Source of the DNA: Ardenticatenaceae bacterium
GTDB lineage: Bacteria; Chloroflexota; Anaerolineae; Promineifilales; Promineifilaceae
NCBI GenBank assembly: GCA_020634455.1
Contig: JACKBQ010000001.1
Coordinates: forward strand, 2,542,001-2,606,000
Direction: 5' to 3'
DNA: 64,000 nt
This document shows positions 17,014-24,649 of this stretch, piece after piece. The translations under genes and the position numbers were made by a program. The notes beneath the pieces were generated by a model that saw only the letters and a program-made list of their open reading frames with translations, ran no database searches and was not told where the DNA came from. Numbering within the stretch: the first letter of the stretch is position 1; every line of letters begins with the position of its first letter.

Positions 17014-17478
17014 TTAATTGCTGGTTTCATTGCTGGTGGCGGCGACAAAGGTTAGGGAGCCGTCTGGCGTGTGCAGGGTAAGCTGGTTGCCAGCCACGGT
17101 GTAGCGATTGGCTTGGGCCAAAGCTGCCAAAAAGGCGCTTTCCTGCTGCATCATCGCTTCATCGGCACAAGCCATGAGCGTGCTGCCCATCATGCCAAAG
17201 GTCACACGGCCGTCTTTGCCGATGGTGGCTTCGGCGAAGTAGCTGTTACAGCCCGCGTGGCCGTTGATCTGGTCGCCGTCAAAGTTCAGGGTGAGTGCGG
17301 CATTGGGCAGTACGGCCGTTTCTGCACCCGCTGGCCCAAACTGTTGCAAAATCCAGCTTGTACCGTCTAAATCAGGTTCGTCACCAACACCAGACGGATT
17401 GCAAGCTATCAGGCCCGCTATCATGAAGAGCCCTATGAGGAGCAACAGTGCAGCTTTTGCGAAATATTTCATCGTCAT
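17014..17478 (-). CDS. META-domain (HslJ-like) lipoprotein
   Basis: A 154-residue lipoprotein: hydrophobic signal followed by lipobox LIAC. The mature part is one META domain with the motif LDGTSWILQQF, then LNFDGDQINGHAGCNSYFAEA and the later MACADEAMMQQESAFLAAL; the two Cys in GCN and ACAD are typical of HslJ. The function of this domain is not settled; it occurs in envelope stress and heat-shock settings. The start is the ATG four bases after AGGAG; an ATG two codons on is equally possible. Confidence 0.85.
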   Translation of the reverse strand: MTMKYFAKAALLLLIGLFMIAGLIACNPSGVGDEPDLDGTSWILQQFGPAGAETAVLPNAALTLNFDGDQINGHAGCNSYFAEATIGKDGRVTFGMMGSTLMACADEAMMQQESAFLAALAQANRYTVAGNQLTLHTPDGSLTFVAATSNETSN

Positions 17479-17597
17479 TTTCTCCTGAAAATCTTGCACA
17501 GATTAGCCGATGGGGTAATCTGTGTTTGTAAGTAAATTCTACGATTCATGCAACGTAAAAACCCTTCCAAACGTTCCATTTCAAAAAAACTGGCAAC

Positions 17598-17628
17598 AAA
17601 AAAGCACCCAATTGCCGGGTGCTTTTTG
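17598..17628. terminator. Terminator downstream of slyD
   Basis: AAAAAGCACCC - AATTGCC - GGGTGCTTTTT: an 11-bp stem with A and T runs on both strands. Confidence 0.85.
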
Positions 17629-17654
17629 AAGTTTACTTGCAGCGCAGAAAATTT

Positions 17655-18155
17655 TTAATGATGGTGATGGTCATCTGGCCCGTGAGCGTGGCCGTGTGCC
17701 AGCTCTTCCTCGGTAGCCGGTCGCACAGCCATGATAGTGACCTCGAAATGTAAAGTTTCTCCGGCCAAAGGGTGGTTGAAGTCCAGCATCACTTCATTTT
17801 CCATAATTTCTGCAATAGCAGCTTCAAACGGCTCATCTGTTTCCACATCGCGCAGGCTCAACTCCAGCCCTTCAAACAGTTCCAGGTCATCAGGGAACAT
17901 GGAGCGCGGGACAATTTCAAACGCCTCCATATCCACCTCGCCGTACGCTTCGCTGGGTGAGACGCTAACTTTTTTGCTATCGCCGATGGTTAAGCCTGCC
18001 AGTTCTTTTTCCAAACCCGGAATAATCTCCCCGTGACCATGCAAATATACCAGGGCATCCCCGTCAGAAGCGTCAACCGTTTCGCCATCATCTAGCTGCA
18101 AAACATATTCCAGGCTTACAACAACGCCATCTTTTATTTTCAACTGCTCGCTCAT
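17655..18155 (-). CDS. slyD: FKBP-type peptidyl-prolyl isomerase, SlyD-like
   Basis: A 166-residue SlyD-like protein. The FKBP half has LDDGETVDAS, YLHGHGEIIPGLEKEL and the C-terminal strand ALHFEV-like LHFEVTIMAVR; between them lies the insert-in-flap chaperone domain (PSEAYGEVD to LDFNHPLAGE). The C-terminus is His-rich (AHGHAHGPDDHHHH), a metal-binding tail used in nickel handling in E. coli, which is of interest with a [NiFe] hydrogenase operon 4 kb away. It catalyses prolyl isomerisation in the cytoplasm. GGAG lies before the ATG. Confidence 0.93.
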   Translation of the reverse strand: MSEQLKIKDGVVVSLEYVLQLDDGETVDASDGDALVYLHGHGEIIPGLEKELAGLTIGDSKKVSVSPSEAYGEVDMEAFEIVPRSMFPDDLELFEGLELSLRDVETDEPFEAAIAEIMENEVMLDFNHPLAGETLHFEVTIMAVRPATEEELAHGHAHGPDDHHHH

Positions 18156-18162
18156 GATTTCT

Positions 18163-18204
18163 CCAAAAAAGAAAGACTTTCGCCCTGTAAAAGAGCGAAA
18201 GTCT
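18163..18204 (-). terminator. Terminator after the cold-shock gene
   Basis: AGACTTTCGC (18174-18183) pairs with GCGAAAGTCT (18195-18204); on the minus strand a T-run follows. It lies between the cold-shock gene and slyD. Confidence 0.75.
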
Positions 18205-18230
18205 CAGAACATTTTCGTTTTAATTGTACA

Positions 18231-18257
18231 TCACAGGTTGCCGCCGGCAACCTGTGA
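18231..18257. repeat. Near-perfect palindrome after the cold-shock gene
   Basis: TCACAGGTTGCCG and its complement separated by one base. Without a T-run of its own, it may be an mRNA 3' stabiliser or a protein-binding site. Confidence 0.5.
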
Positions 18258-18275
18258 ATCAAAACGTGGGTTAAC

Positions 18276-18485
18276 TTAAACGGCCGTTACGTTAGCCGCT
18301 GCCAGCCCTTTGGGGCCTTCCTCAATACTAAATTCGACGCGCTGCCCTTCATGCAGGGTTTTGTGTCCGGAACCGCTAATGGCCGAGTAGTGAACAAACA
18401 CGTCATCGCCATTGTCTACGGCAATAAAGCCGAAGCCTTTTGAATCGTTGAACCATTTGACAGTTCCAGTTGTTAATTCTGACAT
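18276..18485 (-). CDS. Cold-shock protein (CspA family)
   Basis: A 69-residue single cold-shock domain with both RNA-binding motifs: KGFGFI (residues 16-21) and VFVHY (29-33). It binds single-stranded RNA and DNA and acts as an RNA chaperone. The frame is open much further upstream, but the start is the ATG of MSELTTGTVKWF, with AGGAG 10 bases before it. ACGGCCGT is used within the last codons and again in the leader. Confidence 0.95.
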   Translation of the reverse strand: MSELTTGTVKWFNDSKGFGFIAVDNGDDVFVHYSAISGSGHKTLHEGQRVEFSIEEGPKGLAAANVTAV

Positions 18486-18878
18486 TAAAAAGATTCTCCT
18501 TGTGGTTCTACAGTAAACGGCCGTTTTTCCAACCACATCTAAAATTTCTAAATTTAGCCGCTTACAAGTGCGATTTTGCCATAAAAAAAAGCGCTTCCAG
18601 ACTTTGTGAGTCCGGGTAACGCTTTTGAATTCCAGGACAATTTCGCGAAATCTACGCCGCAAGCGTACACGATTCCTCCCTTTCCGTCAATAATCAAAAG
18701 AAGGCGGCGTTAGCCGTGCCGCGCTAACCCCAGCGGATTGACGGCTAAACCGGGGAAGATGGCAGCAGCAGCGGGGAAGAAGGTGTGCATGATTTTTACT
18801 AACCACTAACCACCAGCCGCTAGCCCATACTGTTTAGAGATACCGGACAGATGCCTGAAAGTAGCAACGAACGTAGAG
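18486..18878 (-). other. 393-base leader region of the cold-shock gene
   Basis: Holds the cold-shock leader and a strong minus-strand terminator-like hairpin about 100 bases upstream of the ATG. The open frame across part of it has no protein-like features. The rest, toward the BTAD gene, shows nothing recognisable. Confidence 0.5.
18583..18626 (-). terminator. Terminator-like hairpin upstream of the cold-shock gene
   Basis: On the minus strand AAAAGCG, CC and GACT pair with AGTC, GG and CGCTTTT around a short loop, followed by eight T. It either ends the BTAD transcript or acts as an attenuator of the cold-shock gene. Confidence 0.6.
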
Positions 18879-19628
18879 TTATTTTTTGAGGAGAGCGAGT
18901 GTGGTAGGGGAAAGTTCGCTGCTAAACGTGGCGGCAAGCATTGTGCGACACGCTTCTAGTTGGGTCTGCGCTTTAGCGGCTTGCCCTGCTTGCAGGTAAA
19001 GTTTTATGAGCCAACGATGCCAGCCCTCTTGATGTGGTTCGATTTTTAGCAGTTGGTGAGCAAACTGGATGGCTTTATTCAGGTTGCCAGCCGCTTCATG
19101 TTTGGCAATAAGTTGTAGAAGCGTTTCCAGGGCAAGCAGGCGGTGCTGTTCACGTGCCAGCGTGGCCCATTCAACAAAACCTTTGGCATCTTGCACATGG
19201 ATGGTTTCCAGAAAATCACCCCGATACAGTTTGAGGGCATTTTCTGGTTGCTGGGCGATGGTTTGCTGGAAAACGGCCGTATCCAACCAAACCTCATAAG
19301 CTGGATTTAGCCGAACCGTTTGCCGAGAGATCAAAATAGCGTCTTCGCACACACGGCGCAGCCGCGAAAGCAAGACACGCAAATTGTTGTTGGCCTGGTT
19401 GCGGGAGTGTGCCGTAAATAGCAAGGAGGCTAGCGCCTCGCGCAAATGGGGGTAAGGATGGCATGCCAAATACGCAAACAGCGCTTCGACTTTGTTGGAC
19501 GTTGTTTCGGTTATTGGCTGCCCATTAATTAGGAAAGATGGTGTGCCAAATAGAAAAATCTTCAAATTGGCAGCAGATTCAGCCATCTGGTTTTGCTCAA
19601 TAATGGTTTCTGGCTCTATAGACTGCAT
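18879..19628 (-). CDS. BTAD-domain regulator, short form
   Basis: About 249 residues. The N-terminal part (KIFLFGTPSFLINGQPI, then LFAYLACHP and NNLRVLLSRLRR) is the winged-helix DNA-binding domain of SARP/OmpR-like regulators; the rest is a helical BTAD domain (YRGDFLE, VEWATLAREQHRLLALE, then TPR-like helices to the C-terminus). These normally form the front of large NB-ARC/TPR regulators, but here the ATPase part is absent, so it is a stand-alone form. The start is uncertain: no ribosome binding site is visible and TTG at 19649 or ATG at 19586 are alternatives. Confidence 0.78.
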   Translation of the reverse strand: MQSIEPETIIEQNQMAESAANLKIFLFGTPSFLINGQPITETTSNKVEALFAYLACHPYPHLREALASLLFTAHSRNQANNNLRVLLSRLRRVCEDAILISRQTVRLNPAYEVWLDTAVFQQTIAQQPENALKLYRGDFLETIHVQDAKGFVEWATLAREQHRLLALETLLQLIAKHEAAGNLNKAIQFAHQLLKIEPHQEGWHRWLIKLYLQAGQAAKAQTQLEACRTMLAATFSSELSPTTLALLKK

Positions 19629-19767
19629 AGCATGGTTCGATGTTGGCAATGTATTACTGATGTCAGGAATTGGGCGTATTGGCCTAATTCAACCTGAATC
19701 TTAGATGGATAAGGTTAACGTTTGGCTTAAGTGCCAAATAACCAGAGGTGGAAGCGGGGAAGGGACA

Positions 19768-19806
19768 AAAAGAAACGGCCGTCTGTGGGAGACGGCCGTT
19801 TCTTTT
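19768..19806. terminator. Terminator made of two ACGGCCGT words
   Basis: A perfect 17-bp stem closed by the loop GTGGG, with AAAAG/CTTTT ends on both strands; each arm contains AAACGGCCGT. It lies directly downstream of the aceB-aceA operon. Confidence 0.85.
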
Positions 19807-19835
19807 ACCAAGGAGTGAAAGAAAGAAATAAACGG

Positions 19836-21143
19836 TTAGGCGTGTGCCATTTCCGGCGCATCCTCAAACTGCGCCTCTTCGGTTGAGCCTTTCAGAGCGG
19901 CCGTAGACGCTTCGCCGCTGGAGACTGTCAGCATGATCTCATCAAAATAGCCAGCCCCCACAAAGCTTTGGTGCTTCACGGCACGGTAGCCGTCGCTGGC
20001 TTCCAGGTCAAACTCGCGCTCTTGCAGGCGGGAATAGCCAGCCATACCTTCGTTTTTGTAGGCCAATGCCAGTTCAAACATGCTGGTATTTAGCGCATGG
20101 AAGCCAGCCAGGGTCACAAATTGGAACTTGTAGCCCATTTTGCCCAGCTCTACCTGGAACTTGGCAATGGTGGCCTCATCCAGGTTGCGCCGCCAGTTGA
20201 ACGATGGCGAACAGTTGTACGCCAGCATCTTGCCGGGAAACTTTTCATGAATAGCATCAGCAAACTCTTTGGCTTCGCCCAGGTCTGGCGTGGAAGTTTC
20301 ACACCAGATCACGTCGGCATAAGGTGCGTAGGAAAGGCCGCGAGCGATGGCGCTTTCCAGACCACCGCGCACGTTGTAGAACCCTTCAGACGTGCGCTCG
20401 CCTTTGATGATGAACGGTTGGTCGCGGGGGTCAATGTCGCTGGTGATGAGTTGGGCCGAGTCGGCGTCGGTGCGGGCAATAAGCACCGTGGGCACGCCCA
20501 ACACGTCAGAGGCCAACCGAGCGGAGACGAGCTTCTGAATAAATTCGCGGGTTGGCACCAGCACTTTGCCGCCCATGTGACCGCATTTTTTGGCCGAAGA
20601 GAGCTGATCTTCAAAGTGAACACCGGCCACGCCCGCTTCAATCATCATTTTCATCAACTCAAAGGCGTTGAGCGAGCCGCCAAAGCCAGATTCGGCATCG
20701 GCTACGATGGGGGCAAACCAGTAGGTATCGCTCTGATTGTTCATGTGAGCAATCTGGTCCGCGCGCAGCAGGGCGTTGTTGATGCGTTGAGCCAATTTAG
20801 GTGCGCTGTCGGCCGGGTAGAGGCTTTGGTCTGGGTAAGTGTGCGATGCGCCGTTGGCATCGGCGGCTACCTGCCAGCCGCTGAGGTAGATGGCTTTGAG
20901 GCCTGCCTGAACCATCTGCACGGCCTGGTTGCCGGTGAGTGCGCCCAGCGCATTGACATAATCTTCCTTATGCATTAGCCGCCAGAGACGCTCGGCACCC
21001 ATTCGGGCCAGGGTGTGTTCAATTTGAATGGTTCCCCGCAGACGGGTGACATCGTGGCTGGTGTACGGCCGTTCCACCCCCTGCCACCGTTTATCAAATT
21101 TCCAACTGCTTTCCATCTGCGATACGTCGTACTGTTTTAACAT
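19836..21143 (-). CDS. aceA: Isocitrate lyase
   Basis: Isocitrate lyase of 435 residues, full length for the bacterial type. The catalytic loop KKCGHMGGK has the active-site Cys at residue 187; FEDQ just before it and the C-terminal YNCSPSFNW stretch supply further substrate contacts. It splits isocitrate into succinate and glyoxylate in the glyoxylate shunt, which allows growth on acetate or fatty acids. The start is the ATG seven bases after GGAGG; a GTG two codons upstream is too close to that site. It follows aceB by about 70 bases in one operon and ends at a strong terminator. Confidence 0.97.
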   Translation of the reverse strand: MLKQYDVSQMESSWKFDKRWQGVERPYTSHDVTRLRGTIQIEHTLARMGAERLWRLMHKEDYVNALGALTGNQAVQMVQAGLKAIYLSGWQVAADANGASHTYPDQSLYPADSAPKLAQRINNALLRADQIAHMNNQSDTYWFAPIVADAESGFGGSLNAFELMKMMIEAGVAGVHFEDQLSSAKKCGHMGGKVLVPTREFIQKLVSARLASDVLGVPTVLIARTDADSAQLITSDIDPRDQPFIIKGERTSEGFYNVRGGLESAIARGLSYAPYADVIWCETSTPDLGEAKEFADAIHEKFPGKMLAYNCSPSFNWRRNLDEATIAKFQVELGKMGYKFQFVTLAGFHALNTSMFELALAYKNEGMAGYSRLQEREFDLEASDGYRAVKHQSFVGAGYFDEIMLTVSSGEASTAALKGSTEEAQFEDAPEMAHA

Positions 21144-21212
21144 GCTCACTCCTCCAAATATTTAAATAGAAGTTTAAATGATGCGGAACGCATGGTTTGC
21201 GCCGCAAGAAAA

Positions 21213-22796
21213 CTAATTCAGATGTTCGTAGGCTGGCAGGGTTAAAAATTCGGTAAACTCGCTGCCGATGATGATTTCTTCAAACAGTTTGCTGGCGTCC
21301 TGGTATTTGCCTTGCTGAAACTGTTCTTGCCCCACCATGCCTTCAATTTGCTGCATGACGGCGGGCATCATTTCCAGAAACAGGTCGGGGGTGATGGAAC
21401 GGCCGTCTGCCAGTTTAGTGCCCGGATTGTGAACCCACTGCCACAGTTGGGCGCGGGAGATTTCGGCCGTAGCCGCATCTTCCATCAGGTTGTAGATGGG
21501 CACGCAGCCGTTGCCATCCAGCCAGGCGGCCATGTACTGAATGCCCACATCAATGTTGGTGCGCAGGCCATCTTCGGTGATGTGGCCCTGCGGGACGGTT
21601 AGCAAATCGTCTGCGCCGATCTGCACATCTTCACGCAGTTGCTCAATCTGGTTGGGGCTGGTCATTACTTTGTCGAACTCGGCTTTGGCAAGGGCTACCA
21701 GGCCGGGATGAGCTACCCAGGTGCCGTCGTGGCCGTCTTCGGCTTCGCGCTTTTTGTCAGCACGCACTTTGGCCAGAGCGGTTTCGTTGGCCTGTGGATC
21801 GTTTTTGATGGGAATTTGGGCCGCCATGCCGCCCATGGCGTGGATACCGCGTCGGTGGCAGGTTTTGATGAGCAGCAGCGAGTAGGAGCGCATCATGTGC
21901 GTGGTCATGGTCACTTCGGCGCGGTCGGGCAGCACAAAGTTGGGGTGGTTGCGGAATTTGCGGATGGCGCTGAAGATGTAGTCCCAACGGCCGCAGTTTA
22001 GCCCAGCCGAATGATTGCGCAGTTCGTACAAAATTTCATCCATCTCAAACGCGGCCAGAATGTTTTCGATGAGGACGGTGGCCCGAATGCTGCCTTGCGG
22101 CACGCCCAGCTTGTCTTGGGCCATCACAAACACATCGTTCCAGAGGCGGGCTTCTAGATGGCTTTCTAATTTAGGCAAGTAAAAGTAAGGGCCGCTGCCT
22201 TTGGCCAACAGTTTTTTGGCATTGTGGAAGAAGAAGAGGCCAAAATCGAACAGGGAAGCGGAGATGGAACGGCCGTTTAGCAAAACATGCTTCTCGTCCA
22301 GGTGCCAGCCACGGGGTCGCACCAGCAAGGTCGCGATTTGCTCGTTCAGTTCATAAAACTTGCCGTTGGGATTGGTGAAGGTAATGGTGCCGTCAATCGC
22401 ATCGCTGAGGTTGATTTGACCCAAAATCGTGTCTACCCAGGTGGGGGAGTGCGAATCTTCGAAGTCGGCCATGTACATGTTGGCCCCGGAGTTGAGGGCG
22501 TTGATGACCATTTTGCGGTCAACCGGCCCTGTGATTTCCACGCGTCGATCCATCAGGTCGGTGGGGATGGGGGCGACTTTCCAGTCTGATTGGCGAATTT
22601 CGGCTGTTTCGGGCAAGAAGTTGGGCATCTCACCGGCATCCAACTGCGCCTGGCGCAATTGGCGCTGCTGCAAAAGGGCGCGTCGCCGTTCGCCAAATGC
22701 GGTTTCCAAATCGGCTACAAAATTCAAAGCGGCGGGAGTAAGAACTCGCTCAAATTCCGGTTGGATGTCGCCAGTTAGCTGCAAATCGTGGGTCAT
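21213..22796 (-). CDS. aceB: Malate synthase A
   Basis: Malate synthase of 527 residues, the A isoform in length and sequence. Recognisable parts are MYMADFEDSHSPTW, LLVRPRGWHLDEKHV, FYLPKLESHLEARLWND and the C-terminal YNLMEDAATAEISRAQLWQW. It condenses glyoxylate with acetyl-CoA to malate, completing the shunt with aceA just downstream. GAGGAG precedes the ATG by eight bases. A good minus-strand promoter at 22881-22908 and an operator between promoter and gene indicate tight control by the divergent regulator. Confidence 0.97.
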   Translation of the reverse strand: MTHDLQLTGDIQPEFERVLTPAALNFVADLETAFGERRRALLQQRQLRQAQLDAGEMPNFLPETAEIRQSDWKVAPIPTDLMDRRVEITGPVDRKMVINALNSGANMYMADFEDSHSPTWVDTILGQINLSDAIDGTITFTNPNGKFYELNEQIATLLVRPRGWHLDEKHVLLNGRSISASLFDFGLFFFHNAKKLLAKGSGPYFYLPKLESHLEARLWNDVFVMAQDKLGVPQGSIRATVLIENILAAFEMDEILYELRNHSAGLNCGRWDYIFSAIRKFRNHPNFVLPDRAEVTMTTHMMRSYSLLLIKTCHRRGIHAMGGMAAQIPIKNDPQANETALAKVRADKKREAEDGHDGTWVAHPGLVALAKAEFDKVMTSPNQIEQLREDVQIGADDLLTVPQGHITEDGLRTNIDVGIQYMAAWLDGNGCVPIYNLMEDAATAEISRAQLWQWVHNPGTKLADGRSITPDLFLEMMPAVMQQIEGMVGQEQFQQGKYQDASKLFEEIIIGSEFTEFLTLPAYEHLN

Positions 22797-22852
22797 GTGG
22801 GAAACTCCTCGATAACTTAAAATGCCTGCGCTTTTTGTAAAACCTTCTCAAT

Positions 22853-22868
22853 TAGCGAAAATTCGCTA
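22853..22868. promoter_or_regulatory. Operator 1 of the glyoxylate shunt
   Basis: TAGCGAAAATTCGCTA, a near-palindrome placed just downstream of the predicted aceB transcription start. The second site below is its exact reverse complement, and both are preceded on the plus strand by TTCTCAATTA. Confidence 0.7.
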
Positions 22869-22880
22869 TTTGTGAAGAAA

Positions 22881-22908
22881 AGTATAAACAAATTACGCAC
22901 TGTGTCAA
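22881..22908 (-). promoter_or_regulatory. Promoter of the aceB-aceA operon
   Basis: TTGACA, a 16-base spacer and TATACT on the minus strand. The predicted transcription start near 22874 gives a leader of about 77 bases containing operator 1. Confidence 0.75.
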
Positions 22909-22934
22909 GGCCAAAACGGCGATTTCTCAATTAT

Positions 22935-22950
22935 TAGCGAATTTTCGCTA
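22935..22950. promoter_or_regulatory. Operator 2, upstream of the regulator gene
   Basis: TAGCGAATTTTCGCTA, the reverse complement of operator 1, about 80 bases away. It covers the -35 region of the regulator gene, so autoregulation is likely. Confidence 0.7.
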
Positions 22951-22957
22951 AAAGTTG

Positions 22958-22963
22958 TAGAAT
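22958..22963 (+). promoter_or_regulatory. -10 box of the regulator gene, leaderless
   Basis: TAGAAT, then six bases and the ATG at 22970. The region where a -35 box is expected overlaps operator 2. Confidence 0.5.
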
Positions 22964-22969
22964 TGAGGC

Positions 22970-24541
22970 ATGATTACAGGAACGGCCGTAACCCATACAA
23001 ACGCAGCCAACAGCTCAACAAAGCGAGTCTCTATGACGAACAACCTCATCAATATTATTTTTGGCATGAAAGTGCGGCAGGCGCGGCAAGAGACGGGGCT
23101 TACCCTCTCAGAATTTGCCAACCAGTGCGAGCTTTCGCCTTCTTACGTAACGGAAATTGAAAAAGGGCGAAAATATCCGCGTGTAGACAAAATTATGCGC
23201 ATGGCGGAGGTGCTGCATAAGCCGTATGACGATCTGGTTTCTATCGCTTTGTCGCCGTCCATGACGCATTTGAGCACCACGTTGAAGTCTGTCACTTTCC
23301 AGCGTTTTCCGTTTGACGAGTTTGGCCTGGAGATGGGCGACCTGGTTACCTTGCTCACCCGTGAACCGGAAAAGGCGAGTGCTTTGCTCCATGCGGTGTT
23401 GGAAATCGGCCGTCGCTATGGCCTGGTGGAAGAAGATTTTTTACGCGCTGCGCTGCGCTCCTACCAGGAGATTCATGAAAACTACTTTCAGGAATTGGAG
23501 GATGCTGCCAGGGACTTTATTGTGCGGCATGGCACGCAAGTTGGCCTGACAGAAGAGCCCCCCATTAGCCAGGAAGCATTAAAAACCATTCTAGAGAATG
23601 TGTATGGCTATGAGTTAGACTTGCAAACGATTGACGAACAGCCTGCCCTACGAAAATATCGAGCGGTTTATTTTGAAGGTAAGAAGCCACGTTTGCTGAT
23701 TAACAGCGCTTTGAGCGGGCGGCAGGTTGCTTTTATTTTGGCGCGTGAGGTAGGGTACCAGTTTTTGAAGTTGAAAGAACGTTCTTTTGCTTCTACGCCA
23801 GACCAGATTAACTCTTTTCAGCAGATTTTGAATGATTTCAAGGCGGCCTATTTTGGTGGCGCTCTGCTGATGCCGCGCCAACCAATGCTGGCCGATTTAC
23901 AACATTTTTTTGAGCAAGCAACCTGGTCCCCCCACTTGATGCTGGCAATGTTGGATAAGTACAACGTGACACCGGAGATGTTGTTTTATCGGTTTAGCGA
24001 GCTGATTCCGCAATTTTTTGGGGTTAAATTGCATTTTTTGCGGTTTCATCATCGGGCGAAGAGCGGGACGTACCAATTGGTAAAGCAGCTCAATATGAAC
24101 CAGCTTATTGTGCCCAGCGGTATTGGGTTGCTGGAGCATTATTGTCGCCGGTGGCTGTCTGTTCGGTTGCTGCGGGACATGGAAGATGCGGATAGCGTGC
24201 CGACTGCTCTGGAACGGCCGCATGTAGGTGTGCAAATGTCTGAGTTTGTCGAAACGCAGGATCGCTTTTTGTGCCTGGGGTTCTCGCGGGAAATGAGCCT
24301 GACGCCAGGCGTAACCAGCAGTGTCATTGTTGGGTTTCGGGTGGAGCCGGACTTGAAAAATACGATTCGCTTTACGCAAGACCCAGCCATCCCCCAGGTG
24401 ATTATTAATGAGACCTGTGAGCGCTGCCCGCTTACGGCCGAACAGTGCCGGGAACGTGCGGTAGAGCCAACAATTTTGCGAGAGCAGCAAAAACAGCGTG
24501 AGCGCAAAATGGCGCTCATGGAGATTCAGAATCTGTTTTAA
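22970..24541 (+). CDS. RamB/ScfR-like XRE regulator of the glyoxylate shunt
   Basis: A 523-residue regulator. An XRE-type helix-turn-helix (KVRQARQETGLTLSEFA, then SPSYVTEIEKGRKYP) lies at about residues 33-75. The middle has an IrrE-like segment, RQVAFILAREVGYQFL, where the HExxH of true ImmA peptidases is altered to REVGY. The C-terminal half resembles the short-chain fatty acyl regulator domain and ends with CERCPLTAEQCRERA. RamB of actinobacteria, of the same family, controls aceA and aceB, which fits its divergent position here. The ATG at 22970 fits the promoter; an internal ATG at 23033 is an alternative. Confidence 0.88.
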   Translation: MITGTAVTHTNAANSSTKRVSMTNNLINIIFGMKVRQARQETGLTLSEFANQCELSPSYVTEIEKGRKYPRVDKIMRMAEVLHKPYDDLVSIALSPSMTHLSTTLKSVTFQRFPFDEFGLEMGDLVTLLTREPEKASALLHAVLEIGRRYGLVEEDFLRAALRSYQEIHENYFQELEDAARDFIVRHGTQVGLTEEPPISQEALKTILENVYGYELDLQTIDEQPALRKYRAVYFEGKKPRLLINSALSGRQVAFILAREVGYQFLKLKERSFASTPDQINSFQQILNDFKAAYFGGALLMPRQPMLADLQHFFEQATWSPHLMLAMLDKYNVTPEMLFYRFSELIPQFFGVKLHFLRFHHRAKSGTYQLVKQLNMNQLIVPSGIGLLEHYCRRWLSVRLLRDMEDADSVPTALERPHVGVQMSEFVETQDRFLCLGFSREMSLTPGVTSSVIVGFRVEPDLKNTIRFTQDPAIPQVIINETCERCPLTAEQCRERAVEPTILREQQKQRERKMALMEIQNLF

Positions 24542-24641
24542 AATTTAGAATCTGCCCCAAAAGCCACAAAGGAAAATGAGGATTTTGAGATGAAGGTTCA
24601 ATTCTCAAAATCCTCTTTGTTCTCTGTGGCCAAAAATTTTG
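24542..24641. repeat. Long palindrome between convergent genes
   Basis: Arms built of AAAATTT, GCCACA, AGGA and GAGGATTTTGAGA, mirrored by TCTCAAAATCCTC, TCT, TGTGGC and AAATTTT. It can fold into a hairpin about 45 bp long between the regulator and the kinase gene; a bidirectional terminator is likely. Confidence 0.65.
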
Positions 24642-24649
24642 ACAGGTAT

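Noticed and set aside
20097..20978. A 293-residue plus-strand frame opposite isocitrate lyase
   Set aside because: Antisense to a highly conserved enzyme, with shadow-like composition and no start signal.
24242..24490. ImmA/IrrE-type peptidase activity of the RamB-like regulator
   Set aside because: The HExxH metal motif is missing (the matching segment reads REVGY), so only the regulatory fold is claimed.
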